From positions 165,017 to 229,016 of the forward strand of contig NZ_LMSC01000009.1 in NCBI RefSeq assembly GCF_001428025.1: DNA of 64,000 nucleotides. Reading direction: 5' to 3'. This DNA comes from Phycicoccus sp. Soil748. Its GTDB lineage: Bacteria; Actinomycetota; Actinomycetes; Actinomycetales; Dermatophilaceae. Position 1 is the stretch's first letter. Each line of letters starts with the position of its first letter. The translations under genes were made by a program, and so were the position numbers. The notes below the pieces were generated by a model. That model was not told the DNA's origin and made no database searches. It worked only from the letters and a program-made list of their open reading frames with translations. Below, piece by piece: positions 20,275-28,799 of this stretch.

Positions 20275-20823
20275 GTGGCAGAACGCGACCCCGGCGGGGA
20301 GACCCGCCCAGCCGCCGACGAGGCCATCGCCGAGCTGTACGCGGCGCACTGGACGGGCCTGGTGCGCCTGGCCTGGCTGCTGCTGCGCGACGACCTCGCC
20401 GCCGAGGAGGTCGTGCAGGACGCGTTCATCGCCGTGCACCGGCGCTGGGACACGTTGCGCAGCCACGAGAGCGCAGCCGCCTACCTGCGCCGGGCCGTGG
20501 TCAACGGCGCCCGCTCGGGTCTGCGCCACCGCGGCGTCGAGGAGCGATACCTCACCCGGGAGCGGGCCGAGCCCGGAGGCCCGGCCCGCCGTACCGAGTC
20601 GAGCGCCGAGGCCCACGCCCTCGAGGCCGAGGCCACCAGCTCGATGATCGAGGCGCTCGGACGCCTCCCCCAGCGCCAGAGAGAGGTCCTGACCATGCGC
20701 TACTACCTCGACCTGAGCGAGGCCGAGATCGCCGACGCCCTCGGCATCTCCGCGGGCTCGGTAAAGGCCCATGCCCACCGTGGGCTCGCCTCACTGCGCG
20801 ACCGGGTGGAGGTCGGGCGATGA
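20275..20823 (+). CDS. SigE-family RNA polymerase sigma factor
   Basis: 182 residues (from GTG 20275). Region 2 is LYAAHWTGLVRLAWLLLRD...AEEVVQDAFIAVHRRWDTL; region 4 is LPQRQREVLTMRYYLDLSEA with the helix-turn-helix EIADALGISAGSVKAHAHRG. It belongs to the actinobacterial ECF-like SigE family. Start is uncertain: TTG 20269 and GTG 20260 are in frame, and GGGGG at 20254-20258 would suit TTG 20269 best. The following gene overlaps it by 4 bp and encodes a membrane protein likely to modulate it. Confidence 0.88.
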   Translation: MAERDPGGETRPAADEAIAELYAAHWTGLVRLAWLLLRDDLAAEEVVQDAFIAVHRRWDTLRSHESAAAYLRRAVVNGARSGLRHRGVEERYLTRERAEPGGPARRTESSAEAHALEAEATSSMIEALGRLPQRQREVLTMRYYLDLSEAEIADALGISAGSVKAHAHRGLASLRDRVEVGR

Positions 20824-21962
20824 GCGACCGCACGGACTTCCTTCACCCCGACCTCGAGCCGGGCGAGCTCGAGCGCGTGGAGCGGCGGCTGCGGCAGTCA
20901 CTGGCGCACGAGGCCCGCAAGATGCGCCCCGGCGACCGCCTCGACGCGATCCTGCAGGAGGCGCACGAGGTCGGCCCCGCGACCGGTGGGACCGGTTCTC
21001 GGCACTGGCTCGCGCCGGTGGCTGCCGCGGCACTGGTCGCCGCCATCGCCGGAGGCGCCTGGTGGGCGACCCAGGACACCAGCGGCACGCCCGGTCCTCC
21101 TGCCGGCTCGCCGTCGGCGTCGGCCCCGTCCGTCACCGGAGCTCCGACGACGGCGCCCCCGACCGCCCAGACCTCGCCGACGGGGTCGACCACCAGCGGA
21201 ACCGGTGCGACCGTGCAGGCTGCCCTGCCTGCCTACTTCGTGGGCCCCATCGGCGACACCACGCCCACCTACAGGTTGTTCCGCGAGTTCGTGCGTGGTG
21301 AGCTGCCCCGGGCAGCCACCGACGCCGACCGGGTGCAGGCCGCCCTGGCGGTGGCCATGAACGCCCAGCCCTACTCGAACACCGACGGCTACCTCCAGCC
21401 CTGGTCGGGCACCACCGTCTCGTCGGTGAAGGTCACCTCCGACACGATCCAGGTGGAGCTCAGCGGGCCCGGCGCCGAGGGCTTCACGCCCGAGGTCCAG
21501 CGGCTCGCCGTGCAGGAGCTCGTGTGGACGGCCCAGGCCGCCCTGGGGCGGGGCGCGATCCCGGTGCGCTTCCAGGTCGCGGGCGGGGTCACGACCCTCT
21601 TCGGGTCGATCCCGACCGACCAGCTGTTCACCCGGCCGTCCGCCGATCTTTCCTGGCGCGACCTCGCACCGATCTGGGTCACCGCCCCCACCCGCGACCA
21701 GGTCCTCCCGGCCGGCACGCCGGTCACGCTCAGGGGCGAGGCCACCGTCTTCGAGGCCACCCTGCAGTGGGAGCTCGACCGCGGCACGACCACGGTCGGG
21801 AGCGGTACGGCGATGGCCACCATCGGGGCGCCGTCGCGCGGGACCTACTCGGTCGACCTCGGCCGGCTCAGCGCAGGCACCTACACGGTCCGGGTGAGGT
21901 CGGCGAGCCCCAAGGACGGCACGGTCGCGGCCGAGGACTCGGTGACGTTCACCGTGCGGTGA
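20820..21962 (+). CDS. Membrane-anchored GerMN/Gmad2 protein linked to sigma factor
   Basis: 380 residues: cytoplasmic stretch of about 60 residues, one membrane helix (APVAAAALVAAIAGGAWWA, about 65-85), a Pro/Ser/Thr-rich linker, a GerMN domain (YFVGPIGDTTPTYRLFREF onward, about 138-245) and an Ig-like Gmad2 domain (WVTAPTRDQVLPAG onward). Outside the cell such domains are linked to spore germination or envelope functions. ATGA overlap with the sigma gene and the single-helix topology suggest an anti-sigma role for the N-terminus, though no zinc-binding anti-sigma motif is visible. Confidence 0.8.
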   Translation: MSDRTDFLHPDLEPGELERVERRLRQSLAHEARKMRPGDRLDAILQEAHEVGPATGGTGSRHWLAPVAAAALVAAIAGGAWWATQDTSGTPGPPAGSPSASAPSVTGAPTTAPPTAQTSPTGSTTSGTGATVQAALPAYFVGPIGDTTPTYRLFREFVRGELPRAATDADRVQAALAVAMNAQPYSNTDGYLQPWSGTTVSSVKVTSDTIQVELSGPGAEGFTPEVQRLAVQELVWTAQAALGRGAIPVRFQVAGGVTTLFGSIPTDQLFTRPSADLSWRDLAPIWVTAPTRDQVLPAGTPVTLRGEATVFEATLQWELDRGTTTVGSGTAMATIGAPSRGTYSVDLGRLSAGTYTVRVRSASPKDGTVAAEDSVTFTVR

Positions 21963-21992
21963 CGCGCGGGGCATCGCCCTCGCGGGACCGGC

Positions 21993-22736
21993 TCAGCGCC
22001 AGCGCGCACCGGCGCTGAGCACCGCGAGCGCCGCGGGGCCGGCACTGGAGGAGCGCAGCACGCTCGACCCCAGGCGTACGGTGCGTGCCCCGGCGGCCTC
22101 GAAGGCAGCGACCTCGTCGGGGGTGATGCCGCCCTCGGGGCCGACGACCACGACGACCTCGCCGGAGGCCGGGAGGTCCTGTCCGGCAAGGGGTTCGGTG
22201 GCGTCCTCGTGGAGCACGAACGCCGCGGAGGCCGCGGCCAGGCGCCCGGCGAGTCCCTTGGACGTCACCAGCTCGGAGACGACAGGGGTCCGCGGGCGCC
22301 GCGACTGCTTGGCCGCGGCACGGACGGTCGACTCCCACTTGCGGCGGGCTTTCTCGCCCCGCTCGCCCCGCCATTGCACGATGCTGCGCGAGGCCTGCCA
22401 GGGCACGACCTCGTCGACGCCGAGCTCGGTGGCGGTCTCGATGGCCTGGTCGTCGCGCTCCCCCTTGGCGAGCGCCTGCACCAGGACGAAGCGGGGCTGC
22501 GGCTCCGGCTCGACCGCCATGTCCTCGACCCGGAGGTCGAGCCGGGCGGGGGCGGCGGCCTCCACCACGCAGGTGGCCACCAGGCCCCCGCCGTCGGCGA
22601 GCAGGAGGTGCTCCCCCACCCCGATCCGGCGCACCGTCGCGGCGTGGCGGCCCTCGGCCCCGTCCAGGACGACCCGGGCTCCCGAGGCGGCACCCGCGAG
22701 CACCGCCTCGTCGACGAGGAACAGGGGCAGCGTCAC
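21993..22736 (-). CDS. rsmE: 16S rRNA m3U1498 methyltransferase
   Basis: 247 residues of SPOUT-fold methyltransferase. N-terminal PUA-like part (VTLPLFLVDEAV start), then VLVQALAKGERDDQAIETATELG and the knot motif VGPEGGITPDEV with LRSSSAGPAAL near the end, diagnostic for RsmE. GTG 22736 gives the normal length; it lies 7 bp after dnaJ, as in the hrcA-dnaJ-rsmE order of other actinobacteria. Confidence 0.94.
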   Translation of the reverse strand: MTLPLFLVDEAVLAGAASGARVVLDGAEGRHAATVRRIGVGEHLLLADGGGLVATCVVEAAAPARLDLRVEDMAVEPEPQPRFVLVQALAKGERDDQAIETATELGVDEVVPWQASRSIVQWRGERGEKARRKWESTVRAAAKQSRRPRTPVVSELVTSKGLAGRLAAASAAFVLHEDATEPLAGQDLPASGEVVVVVGPEGGITPDEVAAFEAAGARTVRLGSSVLRSSSAGPAALAVLSAGARWR

Positions 22737-22743
22737 GGCGCGG

Positions 22744-23868
22744 CTACTTGGCCTTGAACGCGTCGCGCAGCTTGCCGAACAGGCCCGGGTGGGCCGGCGA
22801 GAGACGACCCTCGGGGCGCTCCTCACCGCGGAGCACGGCGAGCTGGCGCAGGAGGTCCTCCTGGGCGTCGTCGAGGCGCGTCGGCGTGACCACGTTGGCG
22901 TGGATGACCAGGTCGCCGCGACCGGTGCCGCGCAGGTGGGTGACCCCGAGCCCGCGCAGGGTCATCGCGTCGCCCGCCTGGGTGCCCGGCTTGATCTCGA
23001 GCTCGTTGACACCGTCGAAGGTGTCGAGCTTGAGGGTCGTGCCGAGCGCCGCGGCCGTCATGGGCAGCTCGACCGTGCAGTGCAGGTCGTCGCCGCGCCG
23101 CTGGAAGGTCTGGTGCGGACGCACCGCGACCTCGACGTAGAGGTCACCGGCGGGGCCGCCGCCCTGGCCGACCTCGCCCTCGCCGGCGAGCTGGATACGG
23201 GTGCCGGTGTCGACGCCGGCGGGCACCTTGATCTTCAGGGTGCGCCGGGTGCGGACCCGGCCGTCGCCGGAGCACTCGAAGCAGGGGCTGACCAGCACCT
23301 CGCCGTAGCCCTGGCAGGTCATGCAGGGGCGGGTGGTCATCACCTGGCCGAGGAAGGACCGCTGCACCTGCTGGATCTCGCCGCGACCGCCGCAGACGTC
23401 ACAGGTACGGCGCGAGGTGCCCGGCTGGGCCCCGTCACCGTGGCAGGTGGAGCACACGACCGCGGTCTCGACGGTGAGCTCCTTCTCGCCCCCGAACACC
23501 GCGTCGGCGAGGTCGAGGTCGAGGCGCACGAGGGCGTCCTGGCCGCGGCGCTGGCGCGAGCGTGGGCCGCGCTGGGCCTGCCCGGCGCCCGCCCCGAAGA
23601 AGGCGTCCATGATGTCGCTGAAGGAGAAGCCCTGGCCGAAGCCGGCCGCGCCTGCGGCGTAGGGGTCGGAGCCCATGTCGTAGGCGCGCTTCTTCTCGGC
23701 GTCGGAGAGCACGTCGTAGGCCTGGGAGACCTTCTTGAACTGCTCCTCGGCCTCGGGGCTGGGGTTGACGTCGGGGTGCAGCTTGCGCGCCATCTTGCGG
23801 TAGGCCCGCTTGATGTCCTCCGGCGACGCGTCCTTGGAGACGCCCAGGTCCTGGTAGTAGTCGTTCAA
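22744..23868 (-). CDS. dnaJ: Chaperone DnaJ (second type, hrcA-linked)
   Basis: 374 residues: J domain with H31-P32-D33, Gly/Phe-rich linker, four CxxCxGxG zinc repeats ([32 protein letters not shown]) and the substrate-binding beta domains. Works with DnaK/GrpE in protein folding. This paralog, linked to hrcA rather than dnaK, is what is called DnaJ2 in actinobacteria. Expected to share the CIRCE-controlled promoter of hrcA, which ends 52 bp upstream. Confidence 0.96.
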   Translation of the reverse strand: MNDYYQDLGVSKDASPEDIKRAYRKMARKLHPDVNPSPEAEEQFKKVSQAYDVLSDAEKKRAYDMGSDPYAAGAAGFGQGFSFSDIMDAFFGAGAGQAQRGPRSRQRRGQDALVRLDLDLADAVFGGEKELTVETAVVCSTCHGDGAQPGTSRRTCDVCGGRGEIQQVQRSFLGQVMTTRPCMTCQGYGEVLVSPCFECSGDGRVRTRRTLKIKVPAGVDTGTRIQLAGEGEVGQGGGPAGDLYVEVAVRPHQTFQRRGDDLHCTVELPMTAAALGTTLKLDTFDGVNELEIKPGTQAGDAMTLRGLGVTHLRGTGRGDLVIHANVVTPTRLDDAQEDLLRQLAVLRGEERPEGRLSPAHPGLFGKLRDAFKAK

Positions 23869-23920
23869 CGAGTGTCCTTGTCAGTGGTGCGTGGTCGCGC
23901 GGTGCCGTCGGGGACGACGG

Positions 23921-24952
23921 TCACTGCGCCAGGATTCGGGAGACGTAGGTGGCGACGGCCCGGACCGAAGCCATCGTGGTCGGGTAGTCCATGCGGGTGG
24001 GTCCGAGGACGCCGAGCCCGGCGACCAGCTCGGAGCCGTGGCCGTACTCGGTGGAGACGACCGACGTCGACTGGAGCCCCGCGAACGGGTTCTCGTGGCC
24101 GATGCGCACCGACACGGCGTCGGAGGTCTCACGGGCGGTGCCGAGCAGCTTGAGCAGCACGACGTGCTGCTCGAGCGCCTCGAGCACGGGGCCGATGGTG
24201 AGCGGGAAGTCCGTGCCGACGCGGGCGAGGTTGGAGGTGCCGGCCAGCACGACCCGCTCCTCCCGCTCCTCGACCAGGGCGTCGTCGAGCGAGCGCAGGA
24301 CGGCCCGGACGAGGTCGCGGTCGGCCGGCTCGAACTCCTCCGGCAGCGAGCCGAGGGAGTCGGCCGCGTCGACCAGTCGAGCGCCGACCGCTCGCGCGTT
24401 GACCTTGGCCCGGAGCAGGCCGAGCGTGGCCTCCCCGTCGGGCGTGGACAGGTCGTGCGTCGTCTCGATGACTCGCTGCTCCACCCGGCCGGTGTTGACG
24501 ATGAGCACGATCATCAGGCGGGTGCTGCCCATGGGCACGAACTCGATGTGCCGCACCGACGAGCGCGTCAGCGACGGGTACTGCATGACCGCGACCTGCC
24601 GGGTCAGCGAGGCGAGCAGGCGCACGGTGCGGTCGACGACGTCGTCGAGGTCGACGGCGCCCTCGAGGAACTGGCCGATGGCCGACCGCTCGGCGGCGGA
24701 CATGGGCTTGACCGAGCTGAGCCGGTCGACGAAGAGCCGGTAGCCGGCGTCGGTCGGCACCCGCCCGGCGCTGGTGTGCGGGGCGGCGATGAGCCCCTCC
24801 TCCTCCAGGGCGGCCATGTCGTTGCGTACCGTGGCGGCCGAGACCCCGAGCTGGTGGCGCTCGAGGAGGGCCTTGGACCCCACGGGTTCGGAGGTCTCGA
24901 CGTAGTCCTGCACGATCGCGCGCAGCACGGCGAGACGGCGCTCCTCGCTCAT
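23921..24952 (-). CDS. hrcA: Heat-inducible transcription repressor
   Basis: 343 residues. Winged helix at the N-terminus ([20 protein letters not shown], then [19 protein letters not shown]) and the GAF-like HrcA domain; C-terminus reads [17 protein letters not shown]. It represses heat-shock genes through CIRCE. ATG 24952 has the strong site AGGAGGT 5 nt upstream; the longer reading from 25015 would start inside the operator. A CIRCE at 25005-25031 shows autoregulation together with dnaJ. Confidence 0.97.
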   Translation of the reverse strand: MSEERRLAVLRAIVQDYVETSEPVGSKALLERHQLGVSAATVRNDMAALEEEGLIAAPHTSAGRVPTDAGYRLFVDRLSSVKPMSAAERSAIGQFLEGAVDLDDVVDRTVRLLASLTRQVAVMQYPSLTRSSVRHIEFVPMGSTRLMIVLIVNTGRVEQRVIETTHDLSTPDGEATLGLLRAKVNARAVGARLVDAADSLGSLPEEFEPADRDLVRAVLRSLDDALVEEREERVVLAGTSNLARVGTDFPLTIGPVLEALEQHVVLLKLLGTARETSDAVSVRIGHENPFAGLQSTSVVSTEYGHGSELVAGLGVLGPTRMDYPTTMASVRAVATYVSRILAQ

Positions 24953-25004
24953 CAGACACCTCCTGTGAGTCTGTCGTGGTGCGGCGGCGACCACCGCCGC
25001 ACCG

Positions 25005-25031
25005 CTGGCACTCATGGTCAGCGAGTGCCAA
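25005..25031. promoter_or_regulatory. CIRCE operator (HrcA-binding)
   Basis: On the minus strand TTGGCACTC, 9 bp, GAGTGCCAG: the CIRCE inverted repeat (consensus TTAGCACTC-N9-GAGTGCTAA) with G for A in each arm. It lies 53 bp before hrcA and immediately downstream of the -10 at 25031-25036, so HrcA would cover the transcription start. Confidence 0.92.
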
Positions 25032-25036
25032 GTCTA
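25031..25036 (-). promoter_or_regulatory. -10 element of hrcA-dnaJ operon
   Basis: Minus-strand TAGACT abutting the CIRCE element. No convincing -35 hexamer is visible 16-18 bp upstream. Confidence 0.5.
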
Positions 25037-25101
25037 CGGTGTTCCCGACCTCTCGGCCGCACCGGCGGCGCGCCCTTGCGAACGTCGGCGACCCCGCGGC
25101 A

Positions 25102-25107
25102 TACCCT
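25102..25107 (+). promoter_or_regulatory. -10 element of leaderless DUF3097 gene
   Basis: TACCCT, 6 nt before GTG 25114, with no ribosome site; transcription should start at the start codon. Confidence 0.5.
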
Positions 25108-25113
25108 GCCTCG

Positions 25114-25989
25114 GTGTCCGACCGCTATGGCTCCGATGTCCTCTCCGGCGACTGGAAGGTCCCCCCGCGGGGACGCTCCCGCGAGGTGGAGGCCGAGACC
25201 GGCCTGGTCGTCGAGGACGTGCAGACCGGGTGGTGCGGGGCCGTCGTGCGCGTCGAGAAGGCCGGCGGCATGCGGGTCGTGCACCTCGAGGACCGCCGCG
25301 GACGCACCAGAGGCTTCCCGATGGGGCCGGGCTTCCTGCTCGACGGCGCACCCGTCATCCTCACCCCGCCCACCGCCGCCGCCCGCGCCCAGCTCGCCGC
25401 GGCCAAGGCCGTGACGTCGCGGACTGCTTCGGGATCCCGGGCCGTCGAGGGCGCCAAGGCTCGCGTCGCCAGCGGTTCGCGCATCTTCGTCGAGGGGCGC
25501 CACGACGCCGAGCTCGTGGAGAAGGTCTGGGGTGACGACCTGCGCATCGAGGGGGTCGTCGTCGAGATGCTCGACGGGGTCGACGACCTCGCCGGGGCGA
25601 TCCGCGACTTCGCCCCCGGACCGGGCCAGCGGATGGGGGTCCTCGTCGACCACCTCCTGCCCGGGACCAAGGAGGACAAGGTCGTCCAGGCGTGCCGCAA
25701 GGGCCCGTATGCCGCGCACGTCAAGATCCTCGGCCACCCCTACGTCGACGTGTGGCAGTCGGTGCGGCCGGAGCGGCTCGGGCTGCAGCAGTGGCCGGTC
25801 ATCCCCCGCGGGCAGTCGTGGAAGCACGGCATCTGCCACCACCTGGGTTGGCAGGCCGACAGCCAGGCCGACATCGCCCGGGCCTGGAAGCAGATCCTCG
25901 GGACGGTGCGGTCCTACGCCGACCTCGAGCCGACGCTGCTCGCCAGCGTCGAGGAGCTCATCGACTTCGTCACCGAGCCGGGGCACTGA
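25114..25989 (+). CDS. DUF3097 family protein
   Basis: 291 residues. Conserved actinobacterial protein of unknown function; the middle reads IFVEGRHDAELVEKVWG and VLVDHLLPGTKEDK, a Toprim-like pattern (Glu in FVEGxxD, later DHL) that suggests nucleic-acid metabolism, but that is inference. GTG 25114 is chosen from the -10 at 25102-25107. Divergent from hrcA with the CIRCE 83 bp away. Its stop codon is the first copy of a 13-bp tandem repeat. Confidence 0.85.
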   Translation: MSDRYGSDVLSGDWKVPPRGRSREVEAETGLVVEDVQTGWCGAVVRVEKAGGMRVVHLEDRRGRTRGFPMGPGFLLDGAPVILTPPTAAARAQLAAAKAVTSRTASGSRAVEGAKARVASGSRIFVEGRHDAELVEKVWGDDLRIEGVVVEMLDGVDDLAGAIRDFAPGPGQRMGVLVDHLLPGTKEDKVVQACRKGPYAAHVKILGHPYVDVWQSVRPERLGLQQWPVIPRGQSWKHGICHHLGWQADSQADIARAWKQILGTVRSYADLEPTLLASVEELIDFVTEPGH

Positions 25990-26029
25990 GCGGAGGCACT
26001 GAGCGGAGGCACTGAGCGCTGGCACTGAG
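25982..26029. repeat. 13-bp tandem repeat spanning a stop codon
   Basis: GGCACTGAGCGGA at 25982-25994 and 25995-26007, GGCACTGAGCGCT at 26008-26020 and a partial GGCACTGAG at 26021-26029. The first copy encodes the last residues and the TGA stop of the DUF3097 gene; later copies put TGA in the other frames too. Confidence 0.9.
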
Positions 26030-26177
26030 GCCTCGCCCGCCGCCCTCGGCCGGCCGTCGGCGTCGGGGTCGTCCCTGACGCGACCCTGACCGGGCCCTGC
26101 GCCGACCCCGAAAGCCCTGTGCGCGGACTGCCGGATGCGTTTCACTGGACGCCAGGCACCACTCACGGAGGGAAACC

Positions 26178-26567
26178 ATGACCGCCTCACCGCAGTACCC
26201 GCAGCAGCCGACCCAGCCGATGTCGCAGCAGGAGGAGAAGACCTGGGCAACCCTGACCCACGTCATCTCCGGCGCCGCGATGGTCGTCAGCGCCGGCACG
26301 CTGGGCTTCGTCGCCAGCCTCGTGATCTACCTCGTCTACCGCGACCGGGGGCCATTCGTCCGGGCGCACGCGGCCAACGCCGTCAACGTGCAGCTCACGG
26401 CCCTCGTCGGCCTCATCGTGTCCGGCATCCTGATGCTGGTCCTGGTCGGCTTCATCACCTACCCGATCATCGTGGTGGCTGCCGTCGTGATCCACGCCAT
26501 CGCTGCGGTGCGGGCCAACGCGGGTGAGTGGTACGACCCGCCCTTCACCATCCGCTTCGTGAAGTGA
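26178..26567 (+). CDS. DUF4870 membrane protein
   Basis: 129 residues. A Gln/Pro-rich N-terminus, then the DUF4870 pattern: WATLTHVISGAAMVVSAGTL, IYLVYRDRGPFVRAHAANAVN, and two helices in the C-terminal half. Function unknown; members occur throughout actinobacteria and firmicutes. ATG 26178 follows ACGGAGGGA. Convergent with hemW, 7 bp apart. Confidence 0.82.
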   Translation: MTASPQYPQQPTQPMSQQEEKTWATLTHVISGAAMVVSAGTLGFVASLVIYLVYRDRGPFVRAHAANAVNVQLTALVGLIVSGILMLVLVGFITYPIIVVAAVVIHAIAAVRANAGEWYDPPFTIRFVK

Positions 26568-26574
26568 CTTCCGT

Positions 26575-27804
26575 CTAGCGAAGACCGAGCAGCCGGCGCA
26601 CCACGGTGTCGGCCAACAGGCGGCCCTGCCTCGTCAGCACCACCCGCTGGCGGCGCAGGGCCGCTGTCGCGTCCACGAGCCCGTCGGCGATGAGGCCCGC
26701 CACCGCGGTCCTGCCCTCGGGGCGCAGCTCCTCTATGGGCAGCCCCTCGACCAGGCGTACGCCGAGGAGCACCCGCTCGTCGTACCGCTGCTCGTCGGTG
26801 AGCGTCTCACGCCCGTGCGCGGGACTCGTCCCGGCGGCGACGCGGGAGGCGTAGGCGTTGGGGTGCTTGACGTTCCACCACCGCACGCCCCCGACGTGGC
26901 TGTGCGCACCCGGCCCGATCCCCCACCAGTTGCCGTCGGCCCAGTAGCCCTCGTTGTGGCGGCAGCGGGCGTCCTCGCGCGCCGCCCAGTTGCTCACCTC
27001 GTACCAGCCGTAGCCGGCGGCGGCGAGGTGCTCGTCGGCGAGCTCGTACTTGGCTGCCTCGTCGTCGTCCTCGGGGGCCGGCACCTGACCTCGACGCACC
27101 TGGGCGGCCAGCTTGGTGCCGTCCTCGACGACGAGCGCGTAGGCCGACACGTGGTCGGGACCCAGGTCGGTGGCGGTGCGCAGGCTGGTGCGCCAGTCGT
27201 CCAGGCTCTCCCCCGGTGTGCCGTAGATGAGGTCGAGGCTGACCTGCAGCCCGGCCGCGCGGGCGGCGTCGACCGCCTTGGCGACGTTGGCCGGGTCGTG
27301 GGTGCGCTCGAGGGTGCGCAGGACGTGCGGCACCGCCGACTGCATGCCCAGGGAGACCCGGGTGAAACCAGCCTCCGCGAGCAGCTCGAGGCCCTCGGGG
27401 GTCACCGAGTCCGGGTTGGCCTCGGTGCTCACCTCGGCGCCGGGTGCGAGGCCGAAGCGGTCGCGCACGCCCGTCAGCATGGCGGCGAGGTCAGCCGCCG
27501 CGAGCATTGTGGGGGTGCCCCCGCCCACGAAGACGGTCTGCACCTGCGGCACGTCGCCGCCGAGGACGGACCGCGCCAGGTCGAGCTCGCGCGCGGCCGC
27601 GCCGGCGAACGTGTCGACGCTCGCGCCGTCGGTGCCCAGCTCGGTGAGCGTGTACGTGTTGAAGTCGCAGTAGCCGCACCGGACCGAGCAGAAAGGCACG
27701 TGCAGGTAGATGCCGAACGACCGGTCCGTCAGGGTCGCCAGCGCCGACTCGGGCAGGCGTCCGTCGGCGGGCGCGGGGTCGCCGTCGGGAAGGGCACTGG
27801 GCAT
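26575..27804 (-). CDS. hemW: Radical SAM heme chaperone
   Basis: 409 residues. The [4Fe-4S]/SAM motif is C39-x3-C43-x2-C46 in CSVRCGYC, followed by DFNTY; the GGGTPT motif comes near residue 95. HemW, once called HemN, delivers heme to membrane enzymes and lacks coproporphyrinogen oxidase activity in studied cases. ATG 27804; GAGGAT ends 6 nt upstream and may act as ribosome site or -10. In other actinobacteria it also lies near hrcA and lepA. Confidence 0.94.
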   Translation of the reverse strand: MPSALPDGDPAPADGRLPESALATLTDRSFGIYLHVPFCSVRCGYCDFNTYTLTELGTDGASVDTFAGAAARELDLARSVLGGDVPQVQTVFVGGGTPTMLAAADLAAMLTGVRDRFGLAPGAEVSTEANPDSVTPEGLELLAEAGFTRVSLGMQSAVPHVLRTLERTHDPANVAKAVDAARAAGLQVSLDLIYGTPGESLDDWRTSLRTATDLGPDHVSAYALVVEDGTKLAAQVRRGQVPAPEDDDEAAKYELADEHLAAAGYGWYEVSNWAAREDARCRHNEGYWADGNWWGIGPGAHSHVGGVRWWNVKHPNAYASRVAAGTSPAHGRETLTDEQRYDERVLLGVRLVEGLPIEELRPEGRTAVAGLIADGLVDATAALRRQRVVLTRQGRLLADTVVRRLLGLR

Positions 27805-27833
27805 GACGCCATCCTCTCAGCCCCAGCCGCGGC

Positions 27834-27839
27834 TACGGT
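27834..27839 (+). promoter_or_regulatory. -10 element of leaderless cyclodeaminase-like gene
   Basis: TACGGT, 6 nt before ATG 27846; no ribosome site between. Confidence 0.5.
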
Positions 27840-27845
27840 CGTCGG

Positions 27846-28790
27846 ATGCGCTACCTGAGCGACGCCGACGTCGAGGCCCTGCTGCCCCCTCCGTCGGAGG
27901 CCGTCCGACTGGTGCGCGAGGCGCTCGTCGCGCTGTCGCGCGGCGAGGCGGAGGTGCCACCCAAGCCGGCCGTGCATGCGGCGGACGGCGCGTTCGCCAA
28001 CGCGATGCCCGCGACATACCCGGCGCGAAAGTTGTTGGGCTGCAAGTGGATCAGCATCTTCCCGAGGAACGCGGCGCAGGGACTCCCGACCGCAAGCGGG
28101 CTCGTGGTCGTCAACGACGGGGAGACCGGGCTCCCTCGCGCCCTCATGGCCGCAGGTGTGCTCACCGCCGCCCGCACGGCGGCGGTCACCGGCGCCTGCA
28201 TCACAGCCCTTGCACCGGCTGGGGCACTCGTCGCCTTCACCGGGGCCGGGGTCCAGGCGCGCACCCACCTGCGGGTCCTGGACGCACTGGGTCACCGCGA
28301 CGTCGCCGTGTATGCGCGCCGCGAGGCCGCACGGCGCGACCTGCTCGCCTGGGCGGGGGAACACGTGCCGGACGTGCGCCTCACCGTGACCGGCGACGCG
28401 CGCTCGGCCGTCGAGGGACGTTCGGTCGTCGTCACCGCGCTGTCCATCGGGCTCACCGGGGTCGAGCTCGACCCATCCTGGGTCGCACCGGATGCGCTCG
28501 TGCTGCCGCTCGACTACGCCAGCTCGGTGGGGCCGGAGCTGGCTCGTGATTCGCTGCTGGTCGCCGACCACCTCCCCCAGTTCGAGGCGGTGCGCGCCAT
28601 CGGCAGCCTCGGCGACTACCCGCCCGCCAGCGCATGGACCGGTGAGCTGCTCGCTGCCCCACGCCCGGCAGGCCGGGTCGTCTGCCAGAACCTCGGCAAC
28701 GGCCTCAGCGACCTCGTCGTCGCTGCCGCGGTGGCCGATGCCGCCGAGTCGACCGGTGTCGGACAGCTCCTGGACACCGGCGCCGCGTAG
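27846..28790 (+). CDS. Ornithine cyclodeaminase / mu-crystallin family protein
   Basis: 314 residues. Family features: GLPTASGLVVVNDGETGLPRA (substrate lid), an NAD-binding Rossmann loop TGAGVQARTHLRVL (about residues 131-144) and the C-terminal NLGNGLSDLVVAAAVADAA. Could be an ornithine cyclodeaminase, alanine dehydrogenase or imine reductase; sequence reading does not decide. First of a three-gene run with a phosphatase and a Nudix protein. Its TAG stop is part of the next gene's -10 box. Confidence 0.82.
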   Translation: MRYLSDADVEALLPPPSEAVRLVREALVALSRGEAEVPPKPAVHAADGAFANAMPATYPARKLLGCKWISIFPRNAAQGLPTASGLVVVNDGETGLPRALMAAGVLTAARTAAVTGACITALAPAGALVAFTGAGVQARTHLRVLDALGHRDVAVYARREAARRDLLAWAGEHVPDVRLTVTGDARSAVEGRSVVVTALSIGLTGVELDPSWVAPDALVLPLDYASSVGPELARDSLLVADHLPQFEAVRAIGSLGDYPPASAWTGELLAAPRPAGRVVCQNLGNGLSDLVVAAAVADAAESTGVGQLLDTGAA

Positions 28791-28793
28791 GGT
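28788..28793 (+). promoter_or_regulatory. -10 element overlapping a stop codon
   Basis: TAGGGT; its first three bases are the stop codon of the cyclodeaminase-like gene and it lies 6 nt before GTG 28800, so the phosphatase can be made from its own leaderless message. Confidence 0.5.
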
Positions 28794-28799
28794 CGCAGC

